A DNA stretch of 64,000 nt from Holophagae bacterium (GCA_029263455.1 JAJCXM010000017.1:46328-110327), one strand, 5' to 3'. Positions 8,938 through 17,746 are shown, counted from the first letter of the stretch. The notes: a model not told the origin generated them from the sequence alone. A program made the numbers and translations.

Positions 8938-8983
8938 GTGACGAATCCCGTCAAAATTAACCAAAAGGCCCCGTTGGTATCAC
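8887..8983 (+). promoter_or_regulatory. his attenuator: alternative RNA pairings
   Basis: Two exact complementarities could form competing RNA structures. CGTCACC (8887-8893, overlapping the first His codon) pairs with GGTGACG (8937-8943, at the leader stop). GTGATACC (8924-8931, inside the leader frame after the His codons) pairs with GGTATCAC (8976-8983), which sits at the top of the terminator hairpin. A ribosome stalled on the His codons would mask the first segment and leave the second free to invade the terminator. This is the classical logic; the exact pairing scheme is inferred by eye. Confidence 0.6.
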
Positions 8984-9001
8984 TTCCAACGGGGCCTTTT
9001 T
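8963..9001 (+). terminator. Attenuator terminator before hisG
   Basis: A perfect 15-bp stem (AAAAGGCCCCGTTGG with CCAACGGGGCCTTTT), 8-base loop, then a U-run. The hisG ribosome site begins just after it. It would stop most transcripts unless the antiterminator forms. Confidence 0.9.
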
Positions 9002-9017
9002 CTATTTGGAGCGCAAT

Positions 9018-9869
9018 ATGACATTGAGAATGGTTATTCCTAAAGGTCGCATGATGGAAAATGTCGACCGATTATTGGATGAAAGTGGCATTCAGGTTTC
9101 TGGAAGTGGTCGCAATTACCGACCGCGATGTAGTGACCCAAACCTAGAACTTAAGTTACTAAAGTCGCAAAATATCCCTCAACTGGTGGCTCTAGGTCAG
9201 CATGATTGTGGATTTGCTGGGTTGGATTGGATCAAAGAACAAGAAGCCGACGTAGAGATGATGCTGGATTTGGGCTTGGATCCAGTTCGCATCGTAGCCT
9301 GTATTCCCGAAGACTGGGACTGGAAGGCGCTTCACGAAAGGCCGGTTATTGCCGTCTCAGAATACCAAAACATTTGTTGTCGTTTCTTAGATAGTGAAGG
9401 CTTAGATTACACCTTTGTGCGCTCATATGGCGCAACCGAAGTGTTTCCGCCAGAAGATGCCGATCTGATCGTTGACAACACGGCGACGGGTTCTACCTTA
9501 CTCGCAAATCGTCTCAAAATTGTGGCCACAGTCCTTGAGAGTTCCACCTATTTTGTTGCCAATAAACGTGCCCTTGAAGATCCGGATCGGCGCGCCGAAA
9601 TTGAGAATCTCACCCTTATCTTCCGTAGTGTCCTAGATGGGCGAGCGCGTGTGCTGCTCGAAATGAATTGTAGCGAAGATGATTTGCCTACTTTGGTATC
9701 TTTGTTACCCGCCATGAAAGCGCCCAGTGTTGCAAAGCTCTATGGCAACAGAGGTTTTGCCGTTAAAGCGGCTGTACTGCGTCAAGCTGTTAAGGATCTA
9801 GTACCCAAATTACGTCAAGCTGGCGCTACAGACATTCTTGAACTCGATATTCGCAAAGTCATTGCTTGA
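9018..9869 (+). CDS. hisG: ATP phosphoribosyltransferase, long form
   Basis: First step of histidine synthesis: ATP plus PRPP gives phosphoribosyl-ATP. About 283 residues, so the long form with a C-terminal ACT-like regulatory domain (about 210-283) that binds histidine, and no HisZ is required. Landmarks: RMVIPKGRMM at the N-terminus, the LDWIKE segment, and the PRPP loop DLIVDNTATGSTLLAN near 155-170. I chose the ATG with GGAG 6 bases upstream; a TTG four codons earlier is also in frame but leaves no room for a ribosome site after the terminator. First structural gene of an operon whose members are mostly overlapping. Confidence 0.95.
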   Translation: MTLRMVIPKGRMMENVDRLLDESGIQVSGSGRNYRPRCSDPNLELKLLKSQNIPQLVALGQHDCGFAGLDWIKEQEADVEMMLDLGLDPVRIVACIPEDWDWKALHERPVIAVSEYQNICCRFLDSEGLDYTFVRSYGATEVFPPEDADLIVDNTATGSTLLANRLKIVATVLESSTYFVANKRALEDPDRRAEIENLTLIFRSVLDGRARVLLEMNCSEDDLPTLVSLLPAMKAPSVAKLYGNRGFAVKAAVLRQAVKDLVPKLRQAGATDILELDIRKVIA

Positions 9870-9877
9870 GGTGATTC

Positions 9878-11545
9878 ATGTTAGGTCAGTCTTGGATAGA
9901 GCAACCGGGCGTTTTGAAGTTAGATCAGAACGAACGAAGCGAAACACCTCCCGCCTGGGCCCAGAAAGCGCTGGCGGAAATGACGCCTTTTGTACTCAAC
10001 CGTTATCCGCAGAGGGGACGTCTTGAGCGTAAACTAGCTGAATTTCACGGCGTCCTACCTCAACAGGTCCTGGTAACCAACGGTAGTGACGAATCGATTC
10101 AATACCTGTTTCAGTCGCTGCCCGCTGCGCATCCTGTCGTCTTGCCGTTACCTACTTTTGGTATTTATCAGGATCAAATTCGCCGCTATCCGGTAAAAGC
10201 ACATGTGATTCCTCCACTTGATGGATTGCGTCTGGACATGCAAGGCACTATCCAAGCCGTTACGGCCTTGAAAGGTGCCTTAGTCATTTTGGTCAGGCCC
10301 AACAATCCAACTGGTGAAATGGTGGCTGCACAGGAATTGTCACGATTGATGGATGCATGTGTGGCCACAGATTCTGTTTTGTTACTTGACGAAGCTTATG
10401 CTGACTTTTGCGAGGCGGATTTAGCGATCCAAATTGACGAGCAGCAAGCGAACAAAATCATCTTGCGCACCTTCTCTAAGGCATATGGTTTGGCTGGCTT
10501 AAGAGTGGGATATGCGGTGGGTGCAAGCCAACTCATTCAACCTATGCGTCAACGAGCGATGCCGTATAACGTATCGACGCCGGCCTTGTTGATCGCCGAA
10601 CAGGGATTGAGCAAAGAGGCACAACTGGATGTGGCAAGCTACTGTCGCCAAGTACGCCTCAACACGCAGCGCTTAATGGACTGGCTTAGCCTACACTCGC
10701 TTTGTTTTGTAACCAGCGCAGCCAACTTTGTGATGGTCAAGTTAAATCCTCTACGAGCCAAATTTGTGTCTCAAGCCATGGCGCATCAAGGCATTAAGGT
10801 CCGCATGTTCGATCGCCCGGAATTGATTGGCTGGGTCCGTATCTCTGTGCCGCTGGATGATCAGCGATTGTTTGCTTGTTTGGAGCAAGTGATTAGTCCC
10901 GATCTGATTTGTTTGGATGTGGATGGATGTTTAGTTGATGTGAAAGACAGCTTTGAAGCCACAGTGATCGAAGCTGTCCTTCGTGCCACGAAGCAAACGA
11001 TCACTCGCCAAACAATCGTGCAAACTAGAGCTCGTGGCGGTTTCAACGACGATTGGGTTCTGACCCATGAATTGATCTCAAAATTGGGTGTCAGCATGAC
11101 TCTAACCGATGTGCGAAGTCTCTGTGAAAGCATCTACTGGGGGACGACCGATGAGACGGGCCTGCATCAATTGGAGTTTGCTATCTTGTCGCCAGCCACT
11201 CGCGATCAATTGCAGAACAAGGCTCAACTGGCCATGGTTACGGGTCGTTCAACAACGGAACTCGAGCCGGTCTTCGATTTGCTTGGTCTGAAGAATGACA
11301 TGCTCGCCAGTACGATTGACCAAGTAGAGAAGGGGAAGCCCGACCCAGAAGGGATATGGCGCGTAAAGAGCCTGTCTGGTGCGAGCCGTTTATGGATGGT
11401 CGGCGATAATGTGGATGATATACACGCCGCGCACGCTGCCGGTGCGGTCGCGATAGGAGTCGGTGAGGATCTACGTCACGAATTAGAAGCTGCAGGTGCT
11501 GCCATTGTATTGAGCAGCATCAATGAGATAGGGAGCCTATTATGA
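9878..11545 (+). CDS. hisC: HisC aminotransferase fused to HAD phosphatase (bifunctional)
   Basis: A 555-residue fusion. Residues 1-345 are histidinol-phosphate aminotransferase: LDQNERSETPP, TNGSDESIQYL, RPNNPTGE, DEAYADF, the PLP-lysine motif TFSKAYGLAGLRVGY and a C-terminal WVRISV. Residues about 350-555 are a HAD hydrolase: nucleophile motif DVDGCLVDV, motif II MVTGRS, motif III lysine in KGKPDP, and motif IV GDNVDD. The HAD part resembles the subfamily with GGFNDDW after the nucleophile (as in TIGR01548). The operon hisB encodes only the dehydratase, so the HAD domain probably supplies the otherwise missing histinol-phosphate phosphatase, dephosphorylating the product of the fused transaminase. 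A GAGGTG ribosome site precedes the ATG; the end overlaps hisB by 4 bp. Confidence 0.92.
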   Translation: MLGQSWIEQPGVLKLDQNERSETPPAWAQKALAEMTPFVLNRYPQRGRLERKLAEFHGVLPQQVLVTNGSDESIQYLFQSLPAAHPVVLPLPTFGIYQDQIRRYPVKAHVIPPLDGLRLDMQGTIQAVTALKGALVILVRPNNPTGEMVAAQELSRLMDACVATDSVLLLDEAYADFCEADLAIQIDEQQANKIILRTFSKAYGLAGLRVGYAVGASQLIQPMRQRAMPYNVSTPALLIAEQGLSKEAQLDVASYCRQVRLNTQRLMDWLSLHSLCFVTSAANFVMVKLNPLRAKFVSQAMAHQGIKVRMFDRPELIGWVRISVPLDDQRLFACLEQVISPDLICLDVDGCLVDVKDSFEATVIEAVLRATKQTITRQTIVQTRARGGFNDDWVLTHELISKLGVSMTLTDVRSLCESIYWGTTDETGLHQLEFAILSPATRDQLQNKAQLAMVTGRSTTELEPVFDLLGLKNDMLASTIDQVEKGKPDPEGIWRVKSLSGASRLWMVGDNVDDIHAAHAAGAVAIGVGEDLRHELEAAGAAIVLSSINEIGSLL

Positions 11546-12108
11546 TCGAACACAAACGTTCTACACGCGAAACACAAATCGAGTTGACCTTAAATGTCAA
11601 GGGGACTGGACAGGTTCAGGTAGATACGGGCCATGGCTTTTTTGACCACATGCTGCATCAGCTTGCCTATCACGGCGGTTTCGACCTTACACTCAAGGCA
11701 CAAGGTGATCAAACGGGTGACCATCACCTTGTCGAAGACGTTGGCATTACATTGGGTGAAGCGCTTCAAACTGCGTGGCGGAAACAAGAGGGATTCAACC
11801 GCTTTGGACAATCGCTATTGCCCATGGATGACGTACTGGTGATTTGCGCGGTTGATTTGTGTGGCCGCGCTTTCTGCGACACGAAACTAAAGTTGACTCG
11901 CGAAAACGTTGGTGGAATGGACACCGAAATGGTGCCCCACTTTTTCCGATCTTTCGCCCACGCGGCACTCATCAATTTACATATTCGACGACTGGCTGGT
12001 TCAAATCATCACCATCTCATTGAGGCGGCCTTTAAGAGCACAGGTCGAGCCCTCCGCGATGCACTGTCAAACAATATGACGACCTTTTCGACCAAAGGAA
12101 GCCTGTGA
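11542..12108 (+). CDS. hisB: Imidazoleglycerol-phosphate dehydratase
   Basis: Converts imidazoleglycerol phosphate to imidazole-acetol phosphate. At 188 residues this is the monofunctional form, without the phosphatase domain fused in enterobacteria. The di-manganese site motifs are all present: GFFDHMLHQL, GDHHLVEDVGI, then PHFFRSFAHAA and the second histidine cluster NHHHLIEAAFK. It overlaps the upstream hisC fusion (ATGA) and its stop overlaps the start of hisH, so expression is translationally coupled. Confidence 0.95.
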   Translation: MIEHKRSTRETQIELTLNVKGTGQVQVDTGHGFFDHMLHQLAYHGGFDLTLKAQGDQTGDHHLVEDVGITLGEALQTAWRKQEGFNRFGQSLLPMDDVLVICAVDLCGRAFCDTKLKLTRENVGGMDTEMVPHFFRSFAHAALINLHIRRLAGSNHHHLIEAAFKSTGRALRDALSNNMTTFSTKGSL

Positions 12109-12677
12109 TGATCGGTATTGTGGATTCCGGTTCCGGCAATTTGACCTCCGTGTCACATGCGCTAAGCCGCTTAAATGCCGAACACAAAATATTGACGGAA
12201 CCTAAGATGGATGAAGTCAAAGCTCTGATTGTGCCTGGACAGGGTCGCTTCGGACCCGTGATGGCCCACCTAAATCGAAGTGGCTGGTCAGGAATCATTA
12301 GAGACTGGGTGGCTTCAGGCCAAAAACTACTTGGCATCTGCGTCGGCATGCAGATTCTTTTTGAAGGATCGGAGGAAGATCCCAACAGTCCAGGGCTAGG
12401 CATAATGGAAGGGCAGGTGAAGCGGCTGCAAGCGCCCAAAATTCCTATGATGGGATGGTCGCAAGTGAGCTGGACCGAGCCGTCATTCCATCAAGGCGCG
12501 GCCTATTTTGTGAATGGTTACGTGGTCAGCAAGTCGAATTACGCCATCGCGACATCCAACTATGGCCAGGCATTTTGTTCGGCCGTGCGGGTTAAGGAAA
12601 CGACCGCCATGCAGTTTCATCCTGAAAAATCGGGACGTTGGGGACAGGAGGTACTTCGCACATGGCTGGCCTCTTAA
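12108..12677 (+). CDS. hisH: Imidazole glycerol phosphate synthase, glutaminase subunit
   Basis: Class I glutamine amidotransferase that hands ammonia to HisF. About 189 residues. The nucleophile elbow GICVGMQ holds the catalytic cysteine near 83; the partner residues are in the C-terminal HPEKS. The usual FVHSY segment reads YFVNGY here, a conservative departure away from the catalytic triad. The ATG at 12108 overlaps the hisB stop by one base; a GTG one codon earlier is also possible. The 3' end overlaps hisF by 16 bp, as expected for partners made in equal amounts. Confidence 0.93.
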   Translation: MIGIVDSGSGNLTSVSHALSRLNAEHKILTEPKMDEVKALIVPGQGRFGPVMAHLNRSGWSGIIRDWVASGQKLLGICVGMQILFEGSEEDPNSPGLGIMEGQVKRLQAPKIPMMGWSQVSWTEPSFHQGAAYFVNGYVVSKSNYAIATSNYGQAFCSAVRVKETTAMQFHPEKSGRWGQEVLRTWLAS

Positions 12678-13429
12678 GAAGAATCATCCCCTGTTTGGAC
12701 GTTGACCGTGGTCGGGTGGTCAAGGGCACGCATTTTGTTGAATTACGCGATATGGGTGACCCAGTTGAACTAGCCGTTCGCTATCAATCTGAAGGTGCGG
12801 ATGAGATTGTGTTTCTCGATATCAACGCCTCAGCCGACAATCGACCGACGGCGTTAGATATGGTGCGGCAAGTGGCTCGTTCGTTAACGATCCCTTTTAC
12901 GCTGGGAGGAGGGCTGCGAACATTGGACGATATGTATGCCTTTCTGGACGCGGGCGCCGACAAAGTGGCACTCAATTCATCGGCCTTAGCTCAACCGCAG
13001 TTGATCGAACAGGGCGCACGTCAATTTGGATCGCAATGCATCGTCGTTTCCATTGACGTTAAACGTCAAGCGGCTGGCTATTATCGGGTTTACTCCCATG
13101 GCGGTCGCAAGGGGACCGGTCATACAGCGAAGTCATGGGTTCGCGAAGTCGTAGAACGCGGTGCCGGCGAATTGTTGTTAACCAGCATCGATCGTGATGG
13201 TACAGGTGATGGCTACGATATGGCGATCACCGAACCGATTGCGAGAGCGACACCCATTCCCGTGATCGCGTCTGGAGGAGCAAAAAATACAGCACACTTG
13301 CTTGAGGCTTTCAAGAGAGGCGCGGACGCCGTGTTGGCTGCGACGATGTTCCACTCAGGCGAATTCCAGGTTGGTCAAGTGAAGCGCGACCTCAAGCGGG
13401 CTGGTATCCCAGTTCGCTTGGATTATTAA
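12662..13429 (+). CDS. hisF: Imidazole glycerol phosphate synthase, cyclase subunit
   Basis: TIM-barrel cyclase that, with ammonia from HisH, turns PRFAR into imidazoleglycerol phosphate and AICAR. About 255 residues. Catalytic aspartates sit in RRIIPCLDVDRGRVVKG and in VVSIDVKR; the phosphate-binding GGGLRTL and the late VIASGGAKN are intact. The start MAGLLRRIIPCLD matches the family start; AGGAGGT lies about ten bases upstream, inside the hisH coding region. The gene following is 10 bp downstream with its own AAAGGAG site. Confidence 0.95.
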   Translation: MAGLLRRIIPCLDVDRGRVVKGTHFVELRDMGDPVELAVRYQSEGADEIVFLDINASADNRPTALDMVRQVARSLTIPFTLGGGLRTLDDMYAFLDAGADKVALNSSALAQPQLIEQGARQFGSQCIVVSIDVKRQAAGYYRVYSHGGRKGTGHTAKSWVREVVERGAGELLLTSIDRDGTGDGYDMAITEPIARATPIPVIASGGAKNTAHLLEAFKRGADAVLAATMFHSGEFQVGQVKRDLKRAGIPVRLDY

Positions 13430-13439
13430 AGGAGCGAAC

Positions 13440-14675
13440 ATGTTTATTCCTAGTATTGATCTCTATGATGGGCGCGCGGTTCAATGGCGGCAGGGCAAGG
13501 AGAAAGTGCTCGAACGTGACGATGTAGAAGGCTTACTCGACCAATTCTCTCTGTACGGCGACGTCGCGATAGTGGATTTAAACGCCGCACTAGGTGAGGG
13601 TGACAATAAAGAACTTATCAAACGCCTGTTACGCAAGCATCCGTGTCGTGTGGGCGGTGGTATTCGCGATAAGGAGACGGCGCTGGCTTACCTGAAAGCC
13701 GGCGCCTCGAAAATAGTCATTGGAACGGCCGCGCAGGAACCCTTTGTGCTGGAACTACCCAAGCAATCCGTAGTGGTGGCATTGGATTCGCGTGCCGATC
13801 AGTGGCTGACTCATGGCTGGACTCAGGCAAGTGAGTTAACGACTTCGCAAGCGCTTGAACTGATGAGCCAAAGAGCAAGTGAATTCTTGTATACCCAAGT
13901 GGAGAAGGAAGGTATGTTGCAAGGCCTTGATCGCGATCGTGCAAGGTCAGTCATCGCACAATCACCTATCCCAGTAACGGTTGCGGGTGGTGTTACCAGT
14001 AGCGACGATATTGCCTTTCTACATGGGCTCGGCGCAAAAGCGCAAATCGGCATGGCAATCTACACAGGTAAATTGAGCCTGGTGGACTGCTTTATGGCGT
14101 GCCTTGACTTCGAGAAATGTGAACGAATCCCAACCATTGTTCAGGATTCAGGTTCGAAACAAGTGCTCATGATGGCCTATTCCACGCGCGATTCTATTCA
14201 ACTTGCGCTCCAGCAACGAAAAGGAATCTATTTTTCGCGTAGCCGTAATCAATTATGGGAGAAGGGCGAAAGCTCAGGGCATAAACAACACCTTGTTGGA
14301 GCCAGTATTGACTGTGATGGCGATACAATTCTCTTCCAAGTGCAGCAAGAGGGCCGTGCCTGTCATTTCAAGACATGGAGCTGTTTCTCCAGTGTTGAAG
14401 ACACATTCGACCTCAGTACCTTGAATGATACTTTGCAGAGTCGACGCCAAAACCCCACCAAGGGCTCCTACACCTCATCCCTTTTTGCCGATTCCACCTT
14501 GCGTGCCGCTAAATTACGCGAAGAAACAGATGAACTTATCGAGGCTGATTCATTTGATGAAGTCAGATGGGAAGCTGCAGACCTGCTATATTTCACCTTG
14601 GTCGAAGCAGCCGCTCATGGCGTTCAACTTCAGGATATTGTCCAAGAATTGAGGAGTCGGCATGGAAATCGTTGA
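13440..14675 (+). CDS. hisA: HisA-HisI-HisE trifunctional fusion
   Basis: A 411-residue protein combining three consecutive enzymes. Residues 1-225 are a HisA-type TIM barrel (IPSIDLYDGRAVQ with the catalytic Asp, RVGGGIRD, VVVALDSRAD, YTQVEKEGMLQG). Residues about 230-325 are phosphoribosyl-AMP cyclohydrolase (MMAYSTRDS, YFSRSRNQLWEKGESSGH, DCDGDT, ACHFKTWSCF with the zinc cysteines). Residues about 330-411 are phosphoribosyl-ATP pyrophosphohydrolase (LREETDELIEA, WEAADLLYF). The protein would carry out steps two to four of the pathway. HisIE fusions are common; the extra HisA domain is unusual. It overlaps hisD by 14 bp. Confidence 0.92.
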   Translation: MFIPSIDLYDGRAVQWRQGKEKVLERDDVEGLLDQFSLYGDVAIVDLNAALGEGDNKELIKRLLRKHPCRVGGGIRDKETALAYLKAGASKIVIGTAAQEPFVLELPKQSVVVALDSRADQWLTHGWTQASELTTSQALELMSQRASEFLYTQVEKEGMLQGLDRDRARSVIAQSPIPVTVAGGVTSSDDIAFLHGLGAKAQIGMAIYTGKLSLVDCFMACLDFEKCERIPTIVQDSGSKQVLMMAYSTRDSIQLALQQRKGIYFSRSRNQLWEKGESSGHKQHLVGASIDCDGDTILFQVQQEGRACHFKTWSCFSSVEDTFDLSTLNDTLQSRRQNPTKGSYTSSLFADSTLRAAKLREETDELIEADSFDEVRWEAADLLYFTLVEAAAHGVQLQDIVQELRSRHGNR

Positions 14676-15885
14676 GCATCCAGACGCCTGGCGTCGGCCC
14701 AAACACGAGCATTCAGCCAACCTGGAGCAGCGCGTCCAAAATATCGTGGCCCGTATCCGTGATCATGGAGAAGAGGCCTTACGCATTATCAGCCATGAAA
14801 TCGATGGCTTCTTACCGGAGGTTGTCGAATTGCGACCTTGGACATCTTATGGACTCGACGCGGCATTTAGCCGTCATTTGAAGAAGGCTGCTCGCCGCAT
14901 TGAAGCTTTTGCCAAAAGGCAAAGATCCTCGATGAAAGATATTAATTTCAAAGACAAACAGGGTCGCTATGGGCACAAGTGGGTTCCGCTTGACCGCATG
15001 GGCGCCTATATTCCGGCTGGCCGCTATCCGCTGATTTCCACCGCCTTGATGACACTTATTCCTGCGCGCATTGCCGGCGTGCAAACACGTGTCGCGGTGT
15101 CGCCTAGCGCTCATCCCGCATTGCTGGCAGCGGCTAGTTTGGCTGGCGCGACTCGTATGGTTAGGGTTGGTGGTGCCCAGGCGGTTGCCGCGCTTGCCTT
15201 CGGGACAGAAAGTGTGCCGCGCGTGGATATGATAGCGGGACCGGGAAACGCCTACGTGAACGAAGCTAAGCGGCTCGTGCAAGCCAATGTGAAGATAGAT
15301 ACATTAGCCGGACCAAGCGAATTACTCGTCTTGAGTGATGGCTCGATTGAGCCAAATTGGATTGCCATGGATCTTTTGGCTCAAGGTGAACATGACCCCA
15401 TGGCCTTGGCCATTTGTGCGAGCACCGATCGCCAGCATCTCGAAAAGATAGCTTCGATTATTCGCGCTGAATTAGGGCAGGAGCCTGAAGGAAAAGGCGA
15501 TTTTCAATTCGTCCATTGTGAGGACCGTGAGCAATGCATTGATTTTGCCAATGATGTGGCCGCCGAACATTTGGCGTTGACATGGCAGGACCCAGAATCA
15601 GATCAGCATCAGCTAAGGCACTACGGATCCCTCTTTATGGGACCTTATAGTGCAGTGGCTTTAGGTGACTATTGCTCTGGTCCCAATCACACCCTGCCTA
15701 CGCTTGGCGTCGTGCGCATGAAAGGTGGCCTATTTGTCGGTGACTTCTTGCGTGCTTTGACATGGCAGAAAATAGAAGCGAGCGGCTTTGAGGATCTGTC
15801 AAAAACGGCTAAAGCGCTCGCGCAAGCTGAAGGCTTGGACTACCATTACCGGAGTTTAGCCGTCAGAGACAAAACGGAGGATTGA
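14662..15885 (+). CDS. hisD: Histidinol dehydrogenase
   Basis: Zinc enzyme that oxidises histidinol to histidine in two NAD-dependent steps. About 407 residues, slightly shorter than the usual 430. Motifs seen: MGAYIPAGRYP, AGPGNAYVNEAK, AGPSELLVL, the zinc-binding AQGEHDP, the catalytic AAEHLAL (Glu-His) and GDYCSGPNHTLPT. It starts inside the end of the hisA-I-E fusion, so the gene order A-I-E-D is the same as the order of domains in fungal HIS4. Last gene of the histidine pathway here; with it the operon encodes every step. Confidence 0.95.
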   Translation: MEIVEHPDAWRRPKHEHSANLEQRVQNIVARIRDHGEEALRIISHEIDGFLPEVVELRPWTSYGLDAAFSRHLKKAARRIEAFAKRQRSSMKDINFKDKQGRYGHKWVPLDRMGAYIPAGRYPLISTALMTLIPARIAGVQTRVAVSPSAHPALLAAASLAGATRMVRVGGAQAVAALAFGTESVPRVDMIAGPGNAYVNEAKRLVQANVKIDTLAGPSELLVLSDGSIEPNWIAMDLLAQGEHDPMALAICASTDRQHLEKIASIIRAELGQEPEGKGDFQFVHCEDREQCIDFANDVAAEHLALTWQDPESDQHQLRHYGSLFMGPYSAVALGDYCSGPNHTLPTLGVVRMKGGLFVGDFLRALTWQKIEASGFEDLSKTAKALAQAEGLDYHYRSLAVRDKTED

Positions 15886-15887
15886 AT

Positions 15888-16346
15888 ATGGCCTATTGGC
15901 TAATGAAGACGGAACCCGAAGCGTTTTCGATCGATGACCTGAAACAAGCTGGTGTCGAACCTTGGGACGGGATTCGAAACTATCAAGCCCGTAATTACAT
16001 GCGTGACACGATGGATATCGGCGATCGTGTTTTGATTTACCACAGTCGCAACCAACCCATTGGCATCGTTGGCGAAGCTGAAGTTGCATCCAAGGCTTAC
16101 CCTGACCCAACCCAGTTTCAAGCAGACTCCAAATACTTTGACGCTAAGTCTACTCCTGAAAATCCACGTTGGATGTTAGTTGATATCAGGTACTTATGTC
16201 ACTATTCTCGTGTCATTCCCCTGTCAGAACTCAAACAGAATCCGGCACTTGAAGGTATGTTGGTGATAAAGAGAGGCATGCGCTTGTCCATTCAGCCAGT
16301 TGAGGAACAGCACTATTTGGCCGTAAAAGAACTTGCCAGCACCTAA
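15888..16346 (+). CDS. EVE domain protein
   Basis: A 152-residue EVE (PUA-like) protein of the thymocyte nuclear protein 1 type. Members bind modified nucleic-acid bases, from family knowledge. Landmarks: MAYWLMKTEPEAFSIDDL, the WDGIRNYQARNYMR segment and the GDRVLIYHS segment, later PENPRWMLVDI. The ATG is chosen because GGAGG lies 8 bases upstream within the hisD end; a TTG two codons earlier overlaps the hisD stop. It probably shares the his transcript but nothing connects it to histidine synthesis. Confidence 0.9.
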   Translation: MAYWLMKTEPEAFSIDDLKQAGVEPWDGIRNYQARNYMRDTMDIGDRVLIYHSRNQPIGIVGEAEVASKAYPDPTQFQADSKYFDAKSTPENPRWMLVDIRYLCHYSRVIPLSELKQNPALEGMLVIKRGMRLSIQPVEEQHYLAVKELAST

Positions 16347-16348
16347 AT

Positions 16349-17746
16349 ATGTTTCATCTCTACATTAGTGAAAGCCCTCCTTACTGTCGCATGGCACTCA
16401 CACAAGATGGTCAGCTCAAGTTATATAGAACCATGGCAGCGGGCGAATTGATGGCTGGAACCGTTGCCGTCGGGCGTATCAGTAAATGGCTGCCCGGTAT
16501 CAGGGGTGCCTTTGTTGACGTTGGCCATGAGCAACAGGTGTTTGTGGCCTGTAATCGAGAGGACGATTCATTTAAAGAAGGTCAGGTGCATCTCGTCTCG
16601 GTCACTCGCGCAGCGGAAAGCGGTAAGAAAGCAATGGCAAAAATGGGTGCCTCTGCGCGTGGCGTTTTCACCGTTGTTGAGAGCGGACACGAAATACGTT
16701 TTAGTCGCGGTTATCGGCGCCATAAAGATGGGACTGAGAGTAATCTGAAGGCAGCATTAGCTGACCTCAATCGATCTGTTCTTGTCAGAACGTCGGCTCA
16801 TTGGGCGAGTGATGACGCCGTGTTAGCAGAGTGTCAAATGCTTTCAGATCGACTCGACGGTTTTGCATCAGAGCTACAAAATTCGGGCACGCCTCGGATT
16901 TTGGATTCCGGCTGGCAGGCTGGTATGGCCGAAATGCTATCGGCTGGATCACGAACTGAACCAGTTAGGGTGGCACTGGACCACGCTCCGCGTTTTGAGG
17001 AATGGCAAACTTGGTTAGGACAGGTGGCACCAGAAATTAAACAGCAAACAAGGCTACATAGCGGTCCAACCGGTCTGTTTGATGCTAGCAAAATCACATC
17101 ACAGGTGTCGGCTTTACGGCAGTCCAAGGTATGGCTCAAATCGGGCGGCTTCATGCTTTTTAACAGTCGTCACGGCATCACAACCATTGACGTCAACACC
17201 GGCAAAGGCAGCCAAAAAATGCAAACACTCAATAATCAGGTGAAGGTCAATTTGGAGGCGGCCGATGTCGCCGCCCAACAGATTCAGCTACGTGAAATTG
17301 CTGGCTTGATTGTGGTTGATTTTGTGTCGTTAAAGCTACAGCGTGATCGAGAGAGAGTTGAACAAGTGTTTCGCGCTGCCTTTGCCAAAGATGACCTCAA
17401 GACGCGCATAGAACCCATCAACTCGTTGGGGGCACTCATGATGTCACGAGAAAAACGCGCTGAAAGCCGAACAGAAGTGGAGAGCAAAATGTGTGCGGCT
17501 TGTAAGGGCGAGGGGCGAATCACGTCTGAGGATGCGTTGTGCCGCGAATTACTGGTCACCCTATGGCACGAAAACAGGCTGGAAACGAGGGATTGGACAT
17601 TGCATTTGAACAATCGCCTTTATCCTTTTTTGCATAAACAGTCCGATTACTATTTTGCCCCCTTGATATCTCAATTTGGCAACCAAATCCAAATAGTCCA
17701 TGACGGGGAACAAAGGGAGCCTTACAAGCTGCTCCCGATCGATTAA
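16349..17746 (+). CDS. rng: Ribonuclease E/G family endoribonuclease
   Basis: RNase G-like endonuclease of 465 residues. An S1-like RNA-binding domain lies at about 35-95 (AVGRISKWLPGIRGAFVDVG). The catalytic core has FNSRHGITTIDVNTGKG and GLIVVDFVSL, carrying the magnesium-binding aspartates. The zinc-link region reads CAACKGEGRI. The long C-terminal scaffold of RNase E is missing, so it is the RNase G form, acting in RNA turnover and rRNA 5'-end maturation. It begins 2 bp after the EVE gene; no clear ribosome site is visible, which suggests coupling. Confidence 0.9.
   Translation: MFHLYISESPPYCRMALTQDGQLKLYRTMAAGELMAGTVAVGRISKWLPGIRGAFVDVGHEQQVFVACNREDDSFKEGQVHLVSVTRAAESGKKAMAKMGASARGVFTVVESGHEIRFSRGYRRHKDGTESNLKAALADLNRSVLVRTSAHWASDDAVLAECQMLSDRLDGFASELQNSGTPRILDSGWQAGMAEMLSAGSRTEPVRVALDHAPRFEEWQTWLGQVAPEIKQQTRLHSGPTGLFDASKITSQVSALRQSKVWLKSGGFMLFNSRHGITTIDVNTGKGSQKMQTLNNQVKVNLEAADVAAQQIQLREIAGLIVVDFVSLKLQRDRERVEQVFRAAFAKDDLKTRIEPINSLGALMMSREKRAESRTEVESKMCAACKGEGRITSEDALCRELLVTLWHENRLETRDWTLHLNNRLYPFLHKQSDYYFAPLISQFGNQIQIVHDGEQREPYKLLPID

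Noticed and set aside
12032..12439. Minus-strand frame opposite hisB/hisH
   Set aside because: Antisense to two overlapping his genes; composition is a codon shadow.
14812..15282. Long minus-strand frame opposite hisD
   Set aside because: Lies wholly within a well supported gene and shows no domain or ribosome site.
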